The position numbers and the translations under genes were made by a program. The notes under the pieces are model-generated. The model worked only from the letters and a program-made list of their open reading frames with translations, was not told where the DNA came from and ran no database searches. A DNA stretch of 34,211 nt from Acidobacteriaceae bacterium (GTDB taxonomy: Bacteria; Acidobacteriota; Terriglobia; Terriglobales; Acidobacteriaceae): the NCBI GenBank assembly GCA_003152695.1, contig PMAT01000054.1, forward strand, positions 1 to 34,211, in the 5' to 3' direction. Position 1 is the stretch's first letter. Every line of letters starts with the position of its first letter. Positions 17,208 to 25,966 of the stretch are shown here, piece by piece.

Positions 17208-17347
17208 CCCCGTCGGCAGCTTCCCTAACGGTTCGTCTCCGCAGTAATTCACTCTCCTGAAAATCGCTGGAACCGCGCTGTTTTTCCCGGGCTAGAGATC
17301 GCTGTCTAAGGAACGTCCCCCAGGGTGTGTGGATTTCTCTCCGCAGT

Positions 17348-17455
17348 TGTCATTACGAGCGAAGCGAGGAATCTGCTTTCGGTCGCGCTGGAACGACCGC
17401 CGTGGAAAAAGCAGGTCCTTCACGGCCTGCAGGCCGTTTTCGTCTTGTCAACCGC
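17348..17455 (+). repeat. TGTCAT-family repeat overlapping the 3' end of tetR
   Basis: TGTCATTACGAGCGAAGCGAGGAATCTGC and a downstream AAAGCAGGTCCTTCACGGCC word match the 24317 copy. It contains the stop and encodes about the last 30 residues of the TetR product in antisense. Confidence 0.65.
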
Positions 17456-18099
17456 AGAGGGTGGCGGCCGTTGTTCGCCGCGCCCTTGAGCACCAGGCGG
17501 CAGACATCCGCGATGTACTCCTCGCTCAGTTGCTCGTGACGAATGAGAAAGCGCATATAAATGGCGCCGTAAAGCACGTCGAGCAGCAGATCGAGATCCA
17601 GGTTGCGGGGGAGTTCGCCGCGTTCCATTCCCCGTCGAAGAGTCTGATAGGCTTCCTGCCGCCGGGGCCGGAGAAAACGCTCGCGAAAGGCCTGGATGAG
17701 ACCGGGGTCGGACTGGCCGCCGGCGATCACCGCTGACACGATGCGGCCGCGCCGCGAACGCAGGATCGCCAGGAACTGATTCATCTGCCGGCTCATGTCC
17801 TTATAGACCGAGCCGCTGTCGGGGAAATGCAATTCCTCTTCCGCGCTGGAGGCGAAGGCGTCCACCACCAGGGCCCCTTTGTCGGGCCACCAGCGATATA
17901 CGGTCGCCTTGCCCACGCCGGCGTGGGCGGCGATGGCCTCAATCGAGAGTTCCGCGAAACCGGTGCGCTGCAGCAGCCGGCTGGTGCTGCGCAAGATGGC
18001 TTGGCGCGCCTGTTCGCTGCGCGGCCGCCCCGGCAGGCGTTTGCCGCCATTGTTGTTTTCCGGCGACCGTTTTTCAGCAGCGGAAGGGGTTTGCGCCAT
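17353..18099 (-). CDS. TetR-family repressor, likely of the efflux operon
   Basis: The 248-residue protein has a TetR/AcrR helix-turn-helix at about residues 30-75 (RQAILRSTSRLLQRTGFAEL, SIEAIAAHAGVGKATVYRWW, PDKGALVVDAF). The ligand domain resembles the TetR_C_11 type. It is divergent from an RND efflux operon starting 115 nt away, so it most likely represses that operon and itself. The last 40 or so residues (RKRPAGREGPAF..ADSSLRS) are beyond the normal end and come from a dispersed repeat. I use ATG 18099; ATG 18114 is equally possible. Confidence 0.92.
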   Translation of the reverse strand: MAQTPSAAEKRSPENNNGGKRLPGRPRSEQARQAILRSTSRLLQRTGFAELSIEAIAAHAGVGKATVYRWWPDKGALVVDAFASSAEEELHFPDSGSVYKDMSRQMNQFLAILRSRRGRIVSAVIAGGQSDPGLIQAFRERFLRPRRQEAYQTLRRGMERGELPRNLDLDLLLDVLYGAIYMRFLIRHEQLSEEYIADVCRLVLKGAANNGRHPLRLTRRKRPAGREGPAFSTAVVPARPKADSSLRS

Positions 18100-18127
18100 G
18101 CCCCACGATAGCATATATTTGAATCCA

Positions 18128-18140
18128 ATACGTAGCGTAT
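18128..18140. promoter_or_regulatory. Candidate TetR operator
   Basis: ATACG-TAG-CGTAT is a perfect inverted repeat between the divergent tetR and efflux genes. AATCC/GGATT arms at 18122-18126 and 18147-18151 lie around it but are off-centre. Assignment as the TetR site is inference from position and symmetry. Confidence 0.55.
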
Positions 18141-18213
18141 CGAATCGGATTTCTTATGATTCCGGCTTTGGCGCCTACGGGCGACATGCTCTGATTGGAG
18201 TCCTACCCGACCG

Positions 18214-21200
18214 ATGTGGATTGTTGCCCTAGCGCTCCGGCGTCCTTATACCTTCGTGGTCATGGCGCTGGTGCTGATTATCCTGACGCCCATCGTGGTG
18301 CTGCGCACGCCGGTCGATATTTTTCCCGACATCAACATCCCAGTAATCAGTGTGGTGTGGAACTTTGGGGGGTTTGCCCCCTCGGACATGGCCGACCGCA
18401 TTGTCACCAACTCCGAGCGTGGCATCAACATCACGGTCAACGACATCGAGCACATCGAGTCGCAGTCGGTCAGCGGCGTGGGCGTGATTAAGATCTTTTT
18501 CCGGCCGCAGGCCAATATTCAGACGGCGCTGGCCCAGGTGACCGCGATGGTGCAGACCACGGTGCGCGGCCTGCCGCCGGGGACCACGCCGCCGTTGGTC
18601 ATCTCCTACTCGGCATCGTCCACGCCGGTAGTGCAGCTCGGCCTCAGCAGCAAGACCATTCCCGAGCAAGTGCTGTTCGACTTGGGTCAGAACTTTCTGC
18701 GCAACCAACTGGCCACCGTCCACGGCGCGGCCACGCCCTATCCCTACGGCGGCAAGATACGGCAGGTGCAGGTCGATCTTGACCTGCCGCGGCTGCAGGC
18801 CAACGGTCTTTCTCCCAACGACATTGTTAATGCCATCAACACGCAAAATCTGATTACCCCCAGCGGCACTGCCAAGATCGGGTCGCTGGAATATCAGGTC
18901 GAGATGAACAGCAGTCCGCAGACCATCGCGGAGTTGAACGATCTGCCGGTCAAGACGGTGAACGGCTCGACCATCTACATGCGCGATGTGGCCCACATCC
19001 GCGACGGCTTCGCGCCGCAAACCAACATCGTGCGCCAGGATGGAGTCCGCGGCACCCTGATGTCGATCTATAAGATCGGCGGCGCGTCCACCCTCAGTAT
19101 CGTGAGCGCAGTGAAGGGTGTGCTGCCCATTGCCGCGCAGTCCCTGCCCCGAGACATCACCATCAAGCCGCTGTTCGATCAGTCGCTGTTCGTGCGCGCT
19201 TCCATCAACGGAGTGTTGAAGGAGGCGGTCACCGCCGCTGCCCTCACCGCCGTCATGATCCTGCTGTTTCTGGGAGACTGGCGTCCCACCATCGTCATTT
19301 CGATTTCCATTCCGCTCTCCATTTTTGTTTCCGTGCTTCTGCTGAGCGCGCTGGGCGAAACCATCAACATCATGACGTTGGGAGGTCTGGCCCTGGCGGT
19401 CGGCATCCTGGTGGACGACGCCACGGTCGAGATCGAGAACATCGAGCGCAACCTTGCCCAGGGCAAGGAGATGAGACAGGCCATCCTGGATGGCGCTTCG
19501 CAGATCGCGGTGCCGGCGTTCGTCTCCACACTGTGCATCTGCATCGTGTTCGTGCCCATGTTCTTCCTCACCGGCGTGGCCCGCTACCTGTTCGTGCCGC
19601 TGGCCGAAGCCGTGGTGTTCGCGATGCTGGCATCCTACTTCCTGTCACGCACCCTGATTCCGACCCTGGTCATGTACATCATGCGTGGGCACGAGCATCG
19701 CGCCGCCGGGCCCAAAACAATCTTCGGCCGCTATCAACGCGGGTTCGAGCGCGGGTTTGACAACTTTCGCAACGGCTACTATCAGCTCCTGGAAACCACC
19801 CTCGAGCATCGCAAGCTGTTTGCCGCCTGCTTTCTCGCGTTCTGCGTGCTCTCGATGGGCCTGGTGTTCTTCCTCGGCGAAGACTTCTTCCCTAACGTTG
19901 ACGCTGGCACGATGCGCCTGCACATGCGTGCTCGCCCCGGCCTGCGGGTGGAAGAAACGGCGCGGCTGACCGATGAGGTGGAAGCCTATCTGCGGCAGCA
20001 GATTCCCAAGGACGAGCTGGTCACCATCCTGGACAATATCGGGCTGCCGTATTCGGGAATCAATTTGTCGTACAGCAACTCCGGCGTGGTGGGAACCAGC
20101 GATGCCGAGATCCTGGTGGGCCTGAACGCCGAACATCATCACGCGACCCAGGGCTACATCCGGAAATTGCGCGAGGAGTTGCCGCGACAGTTCCCCGGCG
20201 TGGAGTTCTTCTTTCAGCCGGCCGACATCGTGACCCAGATTCTGAACTTCGGATTGCCGGCGCCGATCGACATCCAGGTCACCGGTCAGGACATGCAAGG
20301 CAACTACGTCATTGCGCAACAAATCGCCAATCGCCTGCGTCACGTGAACGGCACCGCCGACGTGCATGTGCAACAGGTGCTAAGTTTGCCGACGCTGCAT
20401 CTGCAGATTGACCGCAACAAGACCACGCAAGTGGGAATGAATGCGCGCGACGTGGCGCAAACCGTGCTGGTCGCGTTGAGCGGCAGCTTCCAGACCGCGC
20501 CTAACTTCTGGTTGAATCCCAAGAACGGCGTGACCTACCAGGTAGCGGTCCAGTCCCCGCAATACCGCATGACCTCGGTGCAGGACCTGATGAACATGCC
20601 GGTAAACGATCCCGGCGTGCAGAGCTCGCAGGTGCTGGGCAACCTGGTGCAGTTGACCCCCACGGCCCGGCCGCTGGTGGTCTCGCATTACAATGTGCAA
20701 CCGGTGATCGACGTGTACGCCAGCACCCAGGACCGTGATCTGGGCGCGGTGGCCAAGGACACGATGAAAGTCTTGCAGCCGTTCCAGCAGCATCTGCCGC
20801 GAGGCACGCAAATCATCGTTCGCGGACAAGTGGTGACCATGCAGTCGTCGTTCATCGGCTTGGGCATCGGACTGCTGATGGCGATTTCGCTGGTGTACTT
20901 CCTGATCGTGGTGAATTTTCAGTCCTGGCTCGATCCGTTCATCATCATCACCGCCCTGCCGGGAGCGCTGGCCGGCATTTGCTGGATCCTGCTGCTAACC
21001 CATACCACGTTGAGCGTGCCGTCACTGACCGGCGCGGTAATGTGCATGGGCGTGGCCACCGCCAACTCCATTCTGCTGGTTTCGTTTGCGCGCGAGCGCA
21101 TGAACCTCGGCATACCGGCGGCCCAATCCGCGCTGGAAGCGGGCTACACTCGAATCCGTCCGGTGCTGATGACCGCTCTGGCCATGATCATCGGCATGGT

Positions 21201-21375
21201 GCCGATGTCGTTGGGGTTGGGCGAAGGCGGCGAACAGAACGCGCCGCTGGGACGCGCGGTGATCGGCGGGCTGTTGTTCGCCACCGTGGCGACTCTGTTT
21301 TTTGTGCCATCTATTTTTGCCATGATTCACGGCCATCGCGAGGCAAAGCGGGCGAGAGAAGCAGTTAGCAATTAG
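18214..21375 (+). CDS. RND efflux transporter permease (AcrB/HAE1-like)
   Basis: This 1053-residue inner-membrane pump exports drugs or other small molecules using the proton gradient. It has the usual twelve-helix layout: first helix at residues of roughly 12-30, then the porter domain, a TM4 motif GGLALAVGILVDDATVEIEN with the Asp pair 401-402, and C-terminal helices ending AMIIGMVPMSLGLGEGGEQN. The TM10 lysine of AcrB (K940) is replaced by Ala950 in GVATANSILLVSFARE, so proton relay differs from AcrB. GGAG lies 13 nt before the ATG. The adaptor and outer-membrane channel follow. Its last residues AVSN and its stop codon are inside a heptamer array. Confidence 0.96.
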   Translation: MWIVALALRRPYTFVVMALVLIILTPIVVLRTPVDIFPDINIPVISVVWNFGGFAPSDMADRIVTNSERGINITVNDIEHIESQSVSGVGVIKIFFRPQANIQTALAQVTAMVQTTVRGLPPGTTPPLVISYSASSTPVVQLGLSSKTIPEQVLFDLGQNFLRNQLATVHGAATPYPYGGKIRQVQVDLDLPRLQANGLSPNDIVNAINTQNLITPSGTAKIGSLEYQVEMNSSPQTIAELNDLPVKTVNGSTIYMRDVAHIRDGFAPQTNIVRQDGVRGTLMSIYKIGGASTLSIVSAVKGVLPIAAQSLPRDITIKPLFDQSLFVRASINGVLKEAVTAAALTAVMILLFLGDWRPTIVISISIPLSIFVSVLLLSALGETINIMTLGGLALAVGILVDDATVEIENIERNLAQGKEMRQAILDGASQIAVPAFVSTLCICIVFVPMFFLTGVARYLFVPLAEAVVFAMLASYFLSRTLIPTLVMYIMRGHEHRAAGPKTIFGRYQRGFERGFDNFRNGYYQLLETTLEHRKLFAACFLAFCVLSMGLVFFLGEDFFPNVDAGTMRLHMRARPGLRVEETARLTDEVEAYLRQQIPKDELVTILDNIGLPYSGINLSYSNSGVVGTSDAEILVGLNAEHHHATQGYIRKLREELPRQFPGVEFFFQPADIVTQILNFGLPAPIDIQVTGQDMQGNYVIAQQIANRLRHVNGTADVHVQQVLSLPTLHLQIDRNKTTQVGMNARDVAQTVLVALSGSFQTAPNFWLNPKNGVTYQVAVQSPQYRMTSVQDLMNMPVNDPGVQSSQVLGNLVQLTPTARPLVVSHYNVQPVIDVYASTQDRDLGAVAKDTMKVLQPFQQHLPRGTQIIVRGQVVTMQSSFIGLGIGLLMAISLVYFLIVVNFQSWLDPFIIITALPGALAGICWILLLTHTTLSVPSLTGAVMCMGVATANSILLVSFARERMNLGIPAAQSALEAGYTRIRPVLMTALAMIIGMVPMSLGLGEGGEQNAPLGRAVIGGLLFATVATLFFVPSIFAMIHGHREAKRAREAVSN

Positions 21376-21402
21376 CAACTAGCAATTAGCAACTAGCAAC
21401 TA
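21361..21402 (+). repeat. Heptanucleotide array, six GCARYTA units spanning permease stop
   Basis: Six units in register (GCAGTTA, GCAATTA, GCAACTA, GCAATTA, GCAACTA, GCAACTA). The permease stop TAG is at 21373-21375, inside it. The reverse-complement array at 21513-21540 completes an inverted pair. Confidence 0.92.
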
Positions 21403-21512
21403 GTATTTCAGCAGCGTTGAGCACGCAGTTTGCACCTAATGATTAGCAACATCGAGACCAACTATTTCGCAGGGATGAAAGCAGCCAGGCGCCGTCAGTT
21501 AGCGGTTTTTAC

Positions 21513-21540
21513 TAATTGCTAACTGCCAATTGCTAACTGC
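21513..21540 (-). repeat. Heptanucleotide array, four YAAYTGC units before adaptor gene
   Basis: TAATTGC, TAACTGC, CAATTGC, TAACTGC in register, ending 14 bp before the adaptor ATG. It is the reverse complement of the 21361 array, with the gap between them containing no gene. Confidence 0.88.
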
Positions 21541-21554
21541 CAGGATTTATACCT

Positions 21555-22781
21555 ATGGATTCGCCTTCAAATCGAGCTGACGTTAGTGAACCCGAACATC
21601 ACGCGGCCGAAATCACGGCGCCGCCCAAGCTTCCTCCGGCGACGCCGCGCAAGGCGCTGTTCATGATCGCTGTGGTGGTGCTGGCGCTGGTGGCCGGCGC
21701 CGTAATCACCATGCTCATGCGCATCCACAGCAGCCGCGTGCTTGCCCAGGAAACCGAACGGGAATCGGTTCCCACGGTGGCCGTACTTCATCCCATCTCG
21801 GAGAAACCCGACGAAGAACTGGTGTTGCCGGGCTCGCTGCTGGCGTTCGAGGAGTCTCCCATCTATGCCCGCACCAACGGCTACCTGCTGCACTGGTACA
21901 AAGACATTGGCAGCCGGGTGACCAAGGGCGAACTGCTAGCCGACATCGACACTCCGGAAGTGGACCAGGAATTGATGCAGGCCCGGGCGACGCGCCAGCA
22001 GATCTTGGCGCAGATGGACCTGGCCAAAATCAATTCCGACCGTTATCTCAGCCTGCGCACCACCGATTCGGTTTCGCAGCAGGAGGCCGATCAGCAGGCC
22101 AGCGGCTATCAACAGGCCAAGGCCAACCTGGACGCAAATGACGCCAACGTTCGCCGTCTGGAAGAACTGGAGGCGTTCAAACACGTGTACGCGCCCTTCA
22201 GCGGAGTGCTGACCAAGCGCAACGTCGATCCCGGCGCGCTGATCAACGCCGGCGGCACCGGCAAGGAACTGTTCGACATGGCCCGCGTCGATCCCCTGCG
22301 CGTGTACGTCAGCGTCCCGCAAAGTTACGCGCCCGCCATCAAGAACGGGATGGAAGCCTGGGTAACGCTGCAGGAGTTGCCGGGACAGAAGTTCAGAGGA
22401 ACGGTGGCGCGCACCGCCGAATCCATTGATCCCACTACGCGCACGTTGCTGACGGAAGTGGACGTGCCCAACAAAGACGGACGCCTGCTGCCAGGCTCCT
22501 TCGGCGAAGTTCATTTCCGGCCGGGCATCAACGGGCAGAAAATCACGCTGCCGGTCAACACCATGCTCTTCCGCCAGGAAGGGCCGCGCGTGGCGGTTGT
22601 GGGGAGCGATAACAAGGTGCAACTGCGTCCCATCACCATCGGCCGCGATTACGGCTCGACGCTGGAAATACTGGGCGGCGTTGACGTCGGGGACCAGGTG
22701 GTCATCAATCCCGCCGATTCGCTGGAAGAAGGTCAGCAGGTCAACATCGCTCCCGCCAACCAGGGAGGCAAAACGTCATGA
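21555..22781 (+). CDS. RND periplasmic adaptor (membrane fusion protein)
   Basis: The 408-residue adaptor links the pump to the outer-membrane channel. It has a cytoplasmic Pro-rich start, one membrane helix at about residues 34-56 (ALFMIAVVVLALVAGAVITM), a lipoyl-type segment (YARTNGYLLHWYKDIGSRVTKGELLADIDTPE), a coiled-coil hairpin (QELMQARATRQQILAQMDLA, QQEADQQASGYQQAKANLDA) and the beta-barrel part with SPFSGVLTKR-like sequence (YAPFSGVLTKRNVDPGALI). Its end overlaps the next gene by 4 nt. The anchor is a helix rather than a lipobox. Confidence 0.95.
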   Translation: MDSPSNRADVSEPEHHAAEITAPPKLPPATPRKALFMIAVVVLALVAGAVITMLMRIHSSRVLAQETERESVPTVAVLHPISEKPDEELVLPGSLLAFEESPIYARTNGYLLHWYKDIGSRVTKGELLADIDTPEVDQELMQARATRQQILAQMDLAKINSDRYLSLRTTDSVSQQEADQQASGYQQAKANLDANDANVRRLEELEAFKHVYAPFSGVLTKRNVDPGALINAGGTGKELFDMARVDPLRVYVSVPQSYAPAIKNGMEAWVTLQELPGQKFRGTVARTAESIDPTTRTLLTEVDVPNKDGRLLPGSFGEVHFRPGINGQKITLPVNTMLFRQEGPRVAVVGSDNKVQLRPITIGRDYGSTLEILGGVDVGDQVVINPADSLEEGQQVNIAPANQGGKTS

Positions 22782-24241
22782 AGTGGCTGACCCTGACGGT
22801 CGGTGTCGCCGTCAGCGTTTTGCTGATGGGATGCGCGGTGGGACCGAAATATCAGCGACCGCCGGTCCAGGCCCCCGAGGCCTACAAGACGCAAGGCCCG
22901 TGGCGTGTGGCCGCGCCGAAAGATTCGCTTCCCAAGGGCGCCTGGTGGGAGATCTTCAACGACGCCGAACTGAACAACTACGAGCAGCAACTGCTGAAGG
23001 CGAATCAGTCGCTGGTCGCCGCGCAAGACCGCCTGAACCAGGCGCGCGCGCTGGCGCGGGTAGCCGCGGCCGGACTTTTCCCGCAAGCCAGCACCGATCC
23101 CAACGCATCGCGCAACCGCTACTCGGGAAATCGGCCGCAAGTCGTCACCCTCGGGCGGCCGCTCACCCAGAGCACCTACGAAATTCCTTTTCTGCTCAGT
23201 TACGAACCCGACCTCTTTGGAAAATACCGCCGAACTCTGCAAGCCTCGAATGCGACTCTGCAAGCCACGGCGGCGGACATGTACAACGTCAACCTGGTGC
23301 TGACTGCCGAACTGGCCGCCGACTACTTCAGCTTGCGCGAGCTTGACGCCGAAACTCAGGTCGTGCAGGAATCGGTTGACATTCAGCAGAAGGGTTTGCA
23401 GCTGGTGCAGAACCGGCATACCGGCGGAGTCGCCTCCGGACTCGACTTGGCCCAGCAGCAGACCCTGCTTGATTCCACGGTCGCGCAACTGAGCCTGGTG
23501 CAGCAGCAGCGCGTGCAGTACGAACACGCCATCGCGGTGCTGACCGGAAATGCGGCTTCCACTTTCAGCGTGCCGGTGGCCCCGTTGCACACGACACCGC
23601 CTCCCATTCCGCTGGGCGTGCCTTCTGACCTGCTGGAACGCAGGCCCGATGTGGCGACCGCCGAGCGCAACATGGCGTACGAAAACGCCGAAGTCGGCGT
23701 TGCCACCGCGGCGTTTTATCCGCAACTCACTCTCTTCGGGGGCGGTGGCTTTCAAAGCACCGATATCACCAACCTGATCAGCGCGCCCAGCGCCATCTGG
23801 TCGCTGGGTGGCGACTTGTTGCAGCCGATCTTTGAAGGCGGACGCAATCGCGCCAACCTGGCGGCCACCAAAGCGGCCTACGGCGAATCGGTCGCCAATT
23901 ACCGCGAGGCGGTGCTGACCGCATTCCAGCAGGTGGAAGATGGACTGTCGGGACTGAACGCGCTTTCGCAGGCGACGACCAGCCAGAACGCCGCCGTCTC
24001 CGACGCGCGCCGTGCCCTGCAGATCGCCAACAACCGCTACGTCGGCGGCGTGACCTCTTACCTCGACGTCATCACCGCTCAGTCGGCGTTGCTGACCAAC
24101 GAACGTCTCGCGACCCAGCTACTCGGGCAGGAGATGGTGACTTCCGTCTATCTGGTGAAGGCCGTGGGCGGAGGTTGGGATGCCTCGCAGATTCAGAATG
24201 AGCAAGTGCGGCCGAAGGCGATCCAGGCGGTGCAGCAGTAG
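22778..24241 (+). CDS. Outer-membrane efflux lipoprotein (NodT/TolC family)
   Basis: The 487-residue channel subunit has a lipoprotein signal with lipobox LLMGC, so Cys19 should be acylated. Two related OEP domains follow: the first with LVAAQDRLNQARALARVAAAGLFPQ, the second with LLERRPDVATAERNMAYENA and AAFYPQLTLFGGGGF, the classic NodT signature. It ends with YVGGVTSYLDVITAQSALL. ATG overlaps the adaptor stop (ATGA) and GGGAGG lies 9 nt upstream. It completes the tripartite efflux operon 18214-24241. A heptamer array starts 2 bp after the stop. Confidence 0.95.
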   Translation: MKWLTLTVGVAVSVLLMGCAVGPKYQRPPVQAPEAYKTQGPWRVAAPKDSLPKGAWWEIFNDAELNNYEQQLLKANQSLVAAQDRLNQARALARVAAAGLFPQASTDPNASRNRYSGNRPQVVTLGRPLTQSTYEIPFLLSYEPDLFGKYRRTLQASNATLQATAADMYNVNLVLTAELAADYFSLRELDAETQVVQESVDIQQKGLQLVQNRHTGGVASGLDLAQQQTLLDSTVAQLSLVQQQRVQYEHAIAVLTGNAASTFSVPVAPLHTTPPPIPLGVPSDLLERRPDVATAERNMAYENAEVGVATAAFYPQLTLFGGGGFQSTDITNLISAPSAIWSLGGDLLQPIFEGGRNRANLAATKAAYGESVANYREAVLTAFQQVEDGLSGLNALSQATTSQNAAVSDARRALQIANNRYVGGVTSYLDVITAQSALLTNERLATQLLGQEMVTSVYLVKAVGGGWDASQIQNEQVRPKAIQAVQQ

Positions 24242-24243
24242 AA

Positions 24244-24299
24244 GCAGTTAGCAGTTAGCAACTAGCAATTAGCAACTAACAATTAGCAGTTAGCAACCG
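24244..24299 (+). repeat. Heptanucleotide array, eight GCARYTA units
   Basis: Eight units in register: GCAGTTA twice, then GCAACTA, GCAATTA, GCAACTA, ACAATTA, GCAGTTA, GCAACCG. It starts two bases after the outer-membrane gene stop and is the same unit type as at 21361. Confidence 0.92.
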
Positions 24300-24316
24300 C
24301 CTCGCTAGTTTTGAAT

Positions 24317-24464
24317 TGTCATCACGAGCGGGCGAACCGGGGTCCCCAACAAGCGCCGGGTTTGCGCTTGTTGGGGTGAAGTTCAGGCCGTGAGGGATCT
24401 GCTTTTCCCTCAGCAGTCATTACAGCGCTCATAAAAGCAGATTCCTCGCTGCGCTCGTAATGAC
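24317..24464. repeat. TGTCAT-family long repeat with covarying hairpin
   Basis: TGTCATCACGAGCG opens and CGCTCGTAATGAC closes the element as inverted ends. Inside, stem 24344-24356 pairs perfectly with 24364-24376 around loop CGGGTTT. Compared with the 7960 copy, two stem pairs have changed on both sides. Confidence 0.85.
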
Positions 24465-24592
24465 CACTCCAAAGACGAATCGCTCCGGCCGCCGAAGTCG
24501 TTGACCTCAGCGGCTGAAGCGATTTCTTGCTCCCTTGGGACTCGAAGCCGGCCGAGAGAGTATTCCCGTTACACCAGACCTGGGCAGAGTCC

Positions 24593-25057
24593 CTACTCTT
24601 TGTCGTAGACCGCGACGGTCGTGACCTTTTGGCCCTTCGCGTTAGTCCCGGCCGAGGTGACGGTACGGCTTTTGCCATCGGCCGCCACGACAATGCGACT
24701 GGTACTAACGATCTTGCCACCTTTCTTGCTGGTGATCTCCATTGTGTGCGCATTAATCTGCTTGTACGCACGTTCGTCAACCCCCGCATCGCCAGTGACG
24801 GGGTAGAATTTGCCGTCGTACTTGCCCGTCCACTCGATCTGCAAGGACTTACCGTCAGCGGTCATGCCGTCCAGCGCGACTTTCACCTGGTCGCCCGCCG
24901 CCTCGTAAACAACCTTCTGGTTTTTCGTCGCTCCGGGAGCGAATTTCGATTTGGCCTCGTTCAGTTTCCAGGTGCCCATATTGACATCGCTGGCGAAGCA
25001 CACCGCCGCTGCCACAAAGCACAGCGCCATGGTCATTGCAATCGTTCTGGTTTTCAT
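24593..25057 (-). CDS. Small secreted protein, function unknown
   Basis: The 154-residue protein has an N-terminal signal peptide (MKTRTIAMTMALCFVAAAVCFA) with likely cleavage after CFA. The mature part is rich in beta-strand-like segments (MGTWKLNEAKSKFAPG; QIEWTGKYDGKFYPVTGD; RTVTSAGTNAKGQKVTTVAV), suggesting a small beta-barrel or lipocalin-like fold; I cannot name the family. The start is well fixed by AGGAG six nt before the ATG at 25057. It lies downstream of another small secreted protein in the same direction, but a repeat-filled gap separates them. Confidence 0.82.
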   Translation of the reverse strand: MKTRTIAMTMALCFVAAAVCFASDVNMGTWKLNEAKSKFAPGATKNQKVVYEAAGDQVKVALDGMTADGKSLQIEWTGKYDGKFYPVTGDAGVDERAYKQINAHTMEITSKKGGKIVSTSRIVVAADGKSRTVTSAGTNAKGQKVTTVAVYDKE

Positions 25058-25076
25058 GGTTTCTCCTGATTGAAAA

Positions 25077-25132
25077 GCAACTAGCAATTAGTAATTAGCA
25101 ACTAGCGATTCGTACTCAGCAATTAGCAGTAG
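25077..25132 (+). repeat. Heptanucleotide array, eight units
   Basis: GCAACTA, GCAATTA, GTAATTA, GCAACTA, GCGATTC, GTACTCA, GCAATTA, GCAGTAG in register. It forms an inverted pair with 25163-25197. Confidence 0.88.
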
Positions 25133-25162
25133 TTAAGCCGCGCCTGGATGGTAATTCTGCGG

Positions 25163-25197
25163 CTTTAGCTAACTGCTAATTGCTAGTCGCTAGTTGC
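25163..25197 (-). repeat. Heptanucleotide array, five units inverted to 25077
   Basis: CTTTAGC, TAACTGC, TAATTGC, TAGTCGC, TAGTTGC, then TTCTTCC and the stop of the next gene. The terminal word TTCTTCC also ends the array before trpD at 8186. Confidence 0.88.
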
Positions 25198-25204
25198 TTC
25201 TTCC

Positions 25205-25966
25205 CTACTTACCCGGCAGATAGCTCAATTCCGGGTGAAATTGGATGATCTCGCTCGTCTCATTTTCGACGGAGCGATCGATCCGATCGACGATGGAATC
25301 CGCCTCGGCCTGCCCAAAAGCCTCCTTCAGCATGTCGCGGAAAGGCTTCACGTCGGGTTTCTCCTCGAAGTCGGCCCAGCTGCTACGCGGCAGCAGGAGG
25401 ACATAAGTTCCGGTGCGACCGCCACTCGCCAGCGTGTACCATTCGAAATTGACTGGCCACTTGGTCTTCTGGGCGGCGTCGTAGATCCGGGAAATGGCGC
25501 TGCGAAAATCCGACCCTTTGCCGTAGCGCACATGGAAGGTGACGACCTCGTCGAACTTGGGAGCCATGCCGGAACTCGGAGGATTGCTGACCTTCGGCAT
25601 CCCCTCGTAGTACATAGCGGTCACCGACTCCACGTAATTGCCCACCACCTTCTGATATTCCTCCAGGTCGGCCTGGTCAGGAATGGGCGGCTTATCAAAA
25701 TCGGACCAGTGTTGATTGACGCGGCCTACGATGTAGGTCCCAGTGTCCGGTCCGGTGAGGGTCTCCCACACCAGTAGAGGTTGGGGGTCATTCTGTTGCT
25801 TGTGCCAGGCTGCTTTCTGTTTGCGCCCGTTCTCATATTGCGTCACCATGCCGTTCTTGGGCCTTTGAAACTCCAGTGCGGCAACGGTACCTGGTTTCTC
25901 CTGCGCGACCACCGAAAATGCGAACAACACGACAGCAAAAGCTGCCAACAGCTTCTTGGTTCTCAT
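25205..25966 (-). CDS. Secreted protein, two-domain repeat, function unknown
   Basis: The 253-residue product starts MRTKKLLAAFAVVLFAFSVVAQ, a clear signal peptide. The mature part appears to contain two related halves, each with a tyrosine/threonine strand and a SDF or ADF turn (GTYIVGRVNQHWSDFDKPP; GTYVLLLPRSSWADFEEKP), resembling a duplicated alpha/beta dimeric-barrel-type unit. GGAGG precedes the ATG at 25966 by five to six nt, fixing the start. I cannot assign function. It is convergent with nothing; the flavoenzyme gene diverges upstream. Confidence 0.84.
   Translation of the reverse strand: MRTKKLLAAFAVVLFAFSVVAQEKPGTVAALEFQRPKNGMVTQYENGRKQKAAWHKQQNDPQPLLVWETLTGPDTGTYIVGRVNQHWSDFDKPPIPDQADLEEYQKVVGNYVESVTAMYYEGMPKVSNPPSSGMAPKFDEVVTFHVRYGKGSDFRSAISRIYDAAQKTKWPVNFEWYTLASGGRTGTYVLLLPRSSWADFEEKPDVKPFRDMLKEAFGQAEADSIVDRIDRSVENETSEIIQFHPELSYLPGK

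Larger units (their letters stand above)
24242..24592. other. 351-bp gap: heptamer array plus long TGTCAT repeat
   Basis: It is filled by an eight-unit heptamer array (24244-24299) and a 148-bp palindromic repeat (24317-24464). The remaining 120 bp or so before the next minus-strand gene end hold nothing I recognise. Confidence 0.6.
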
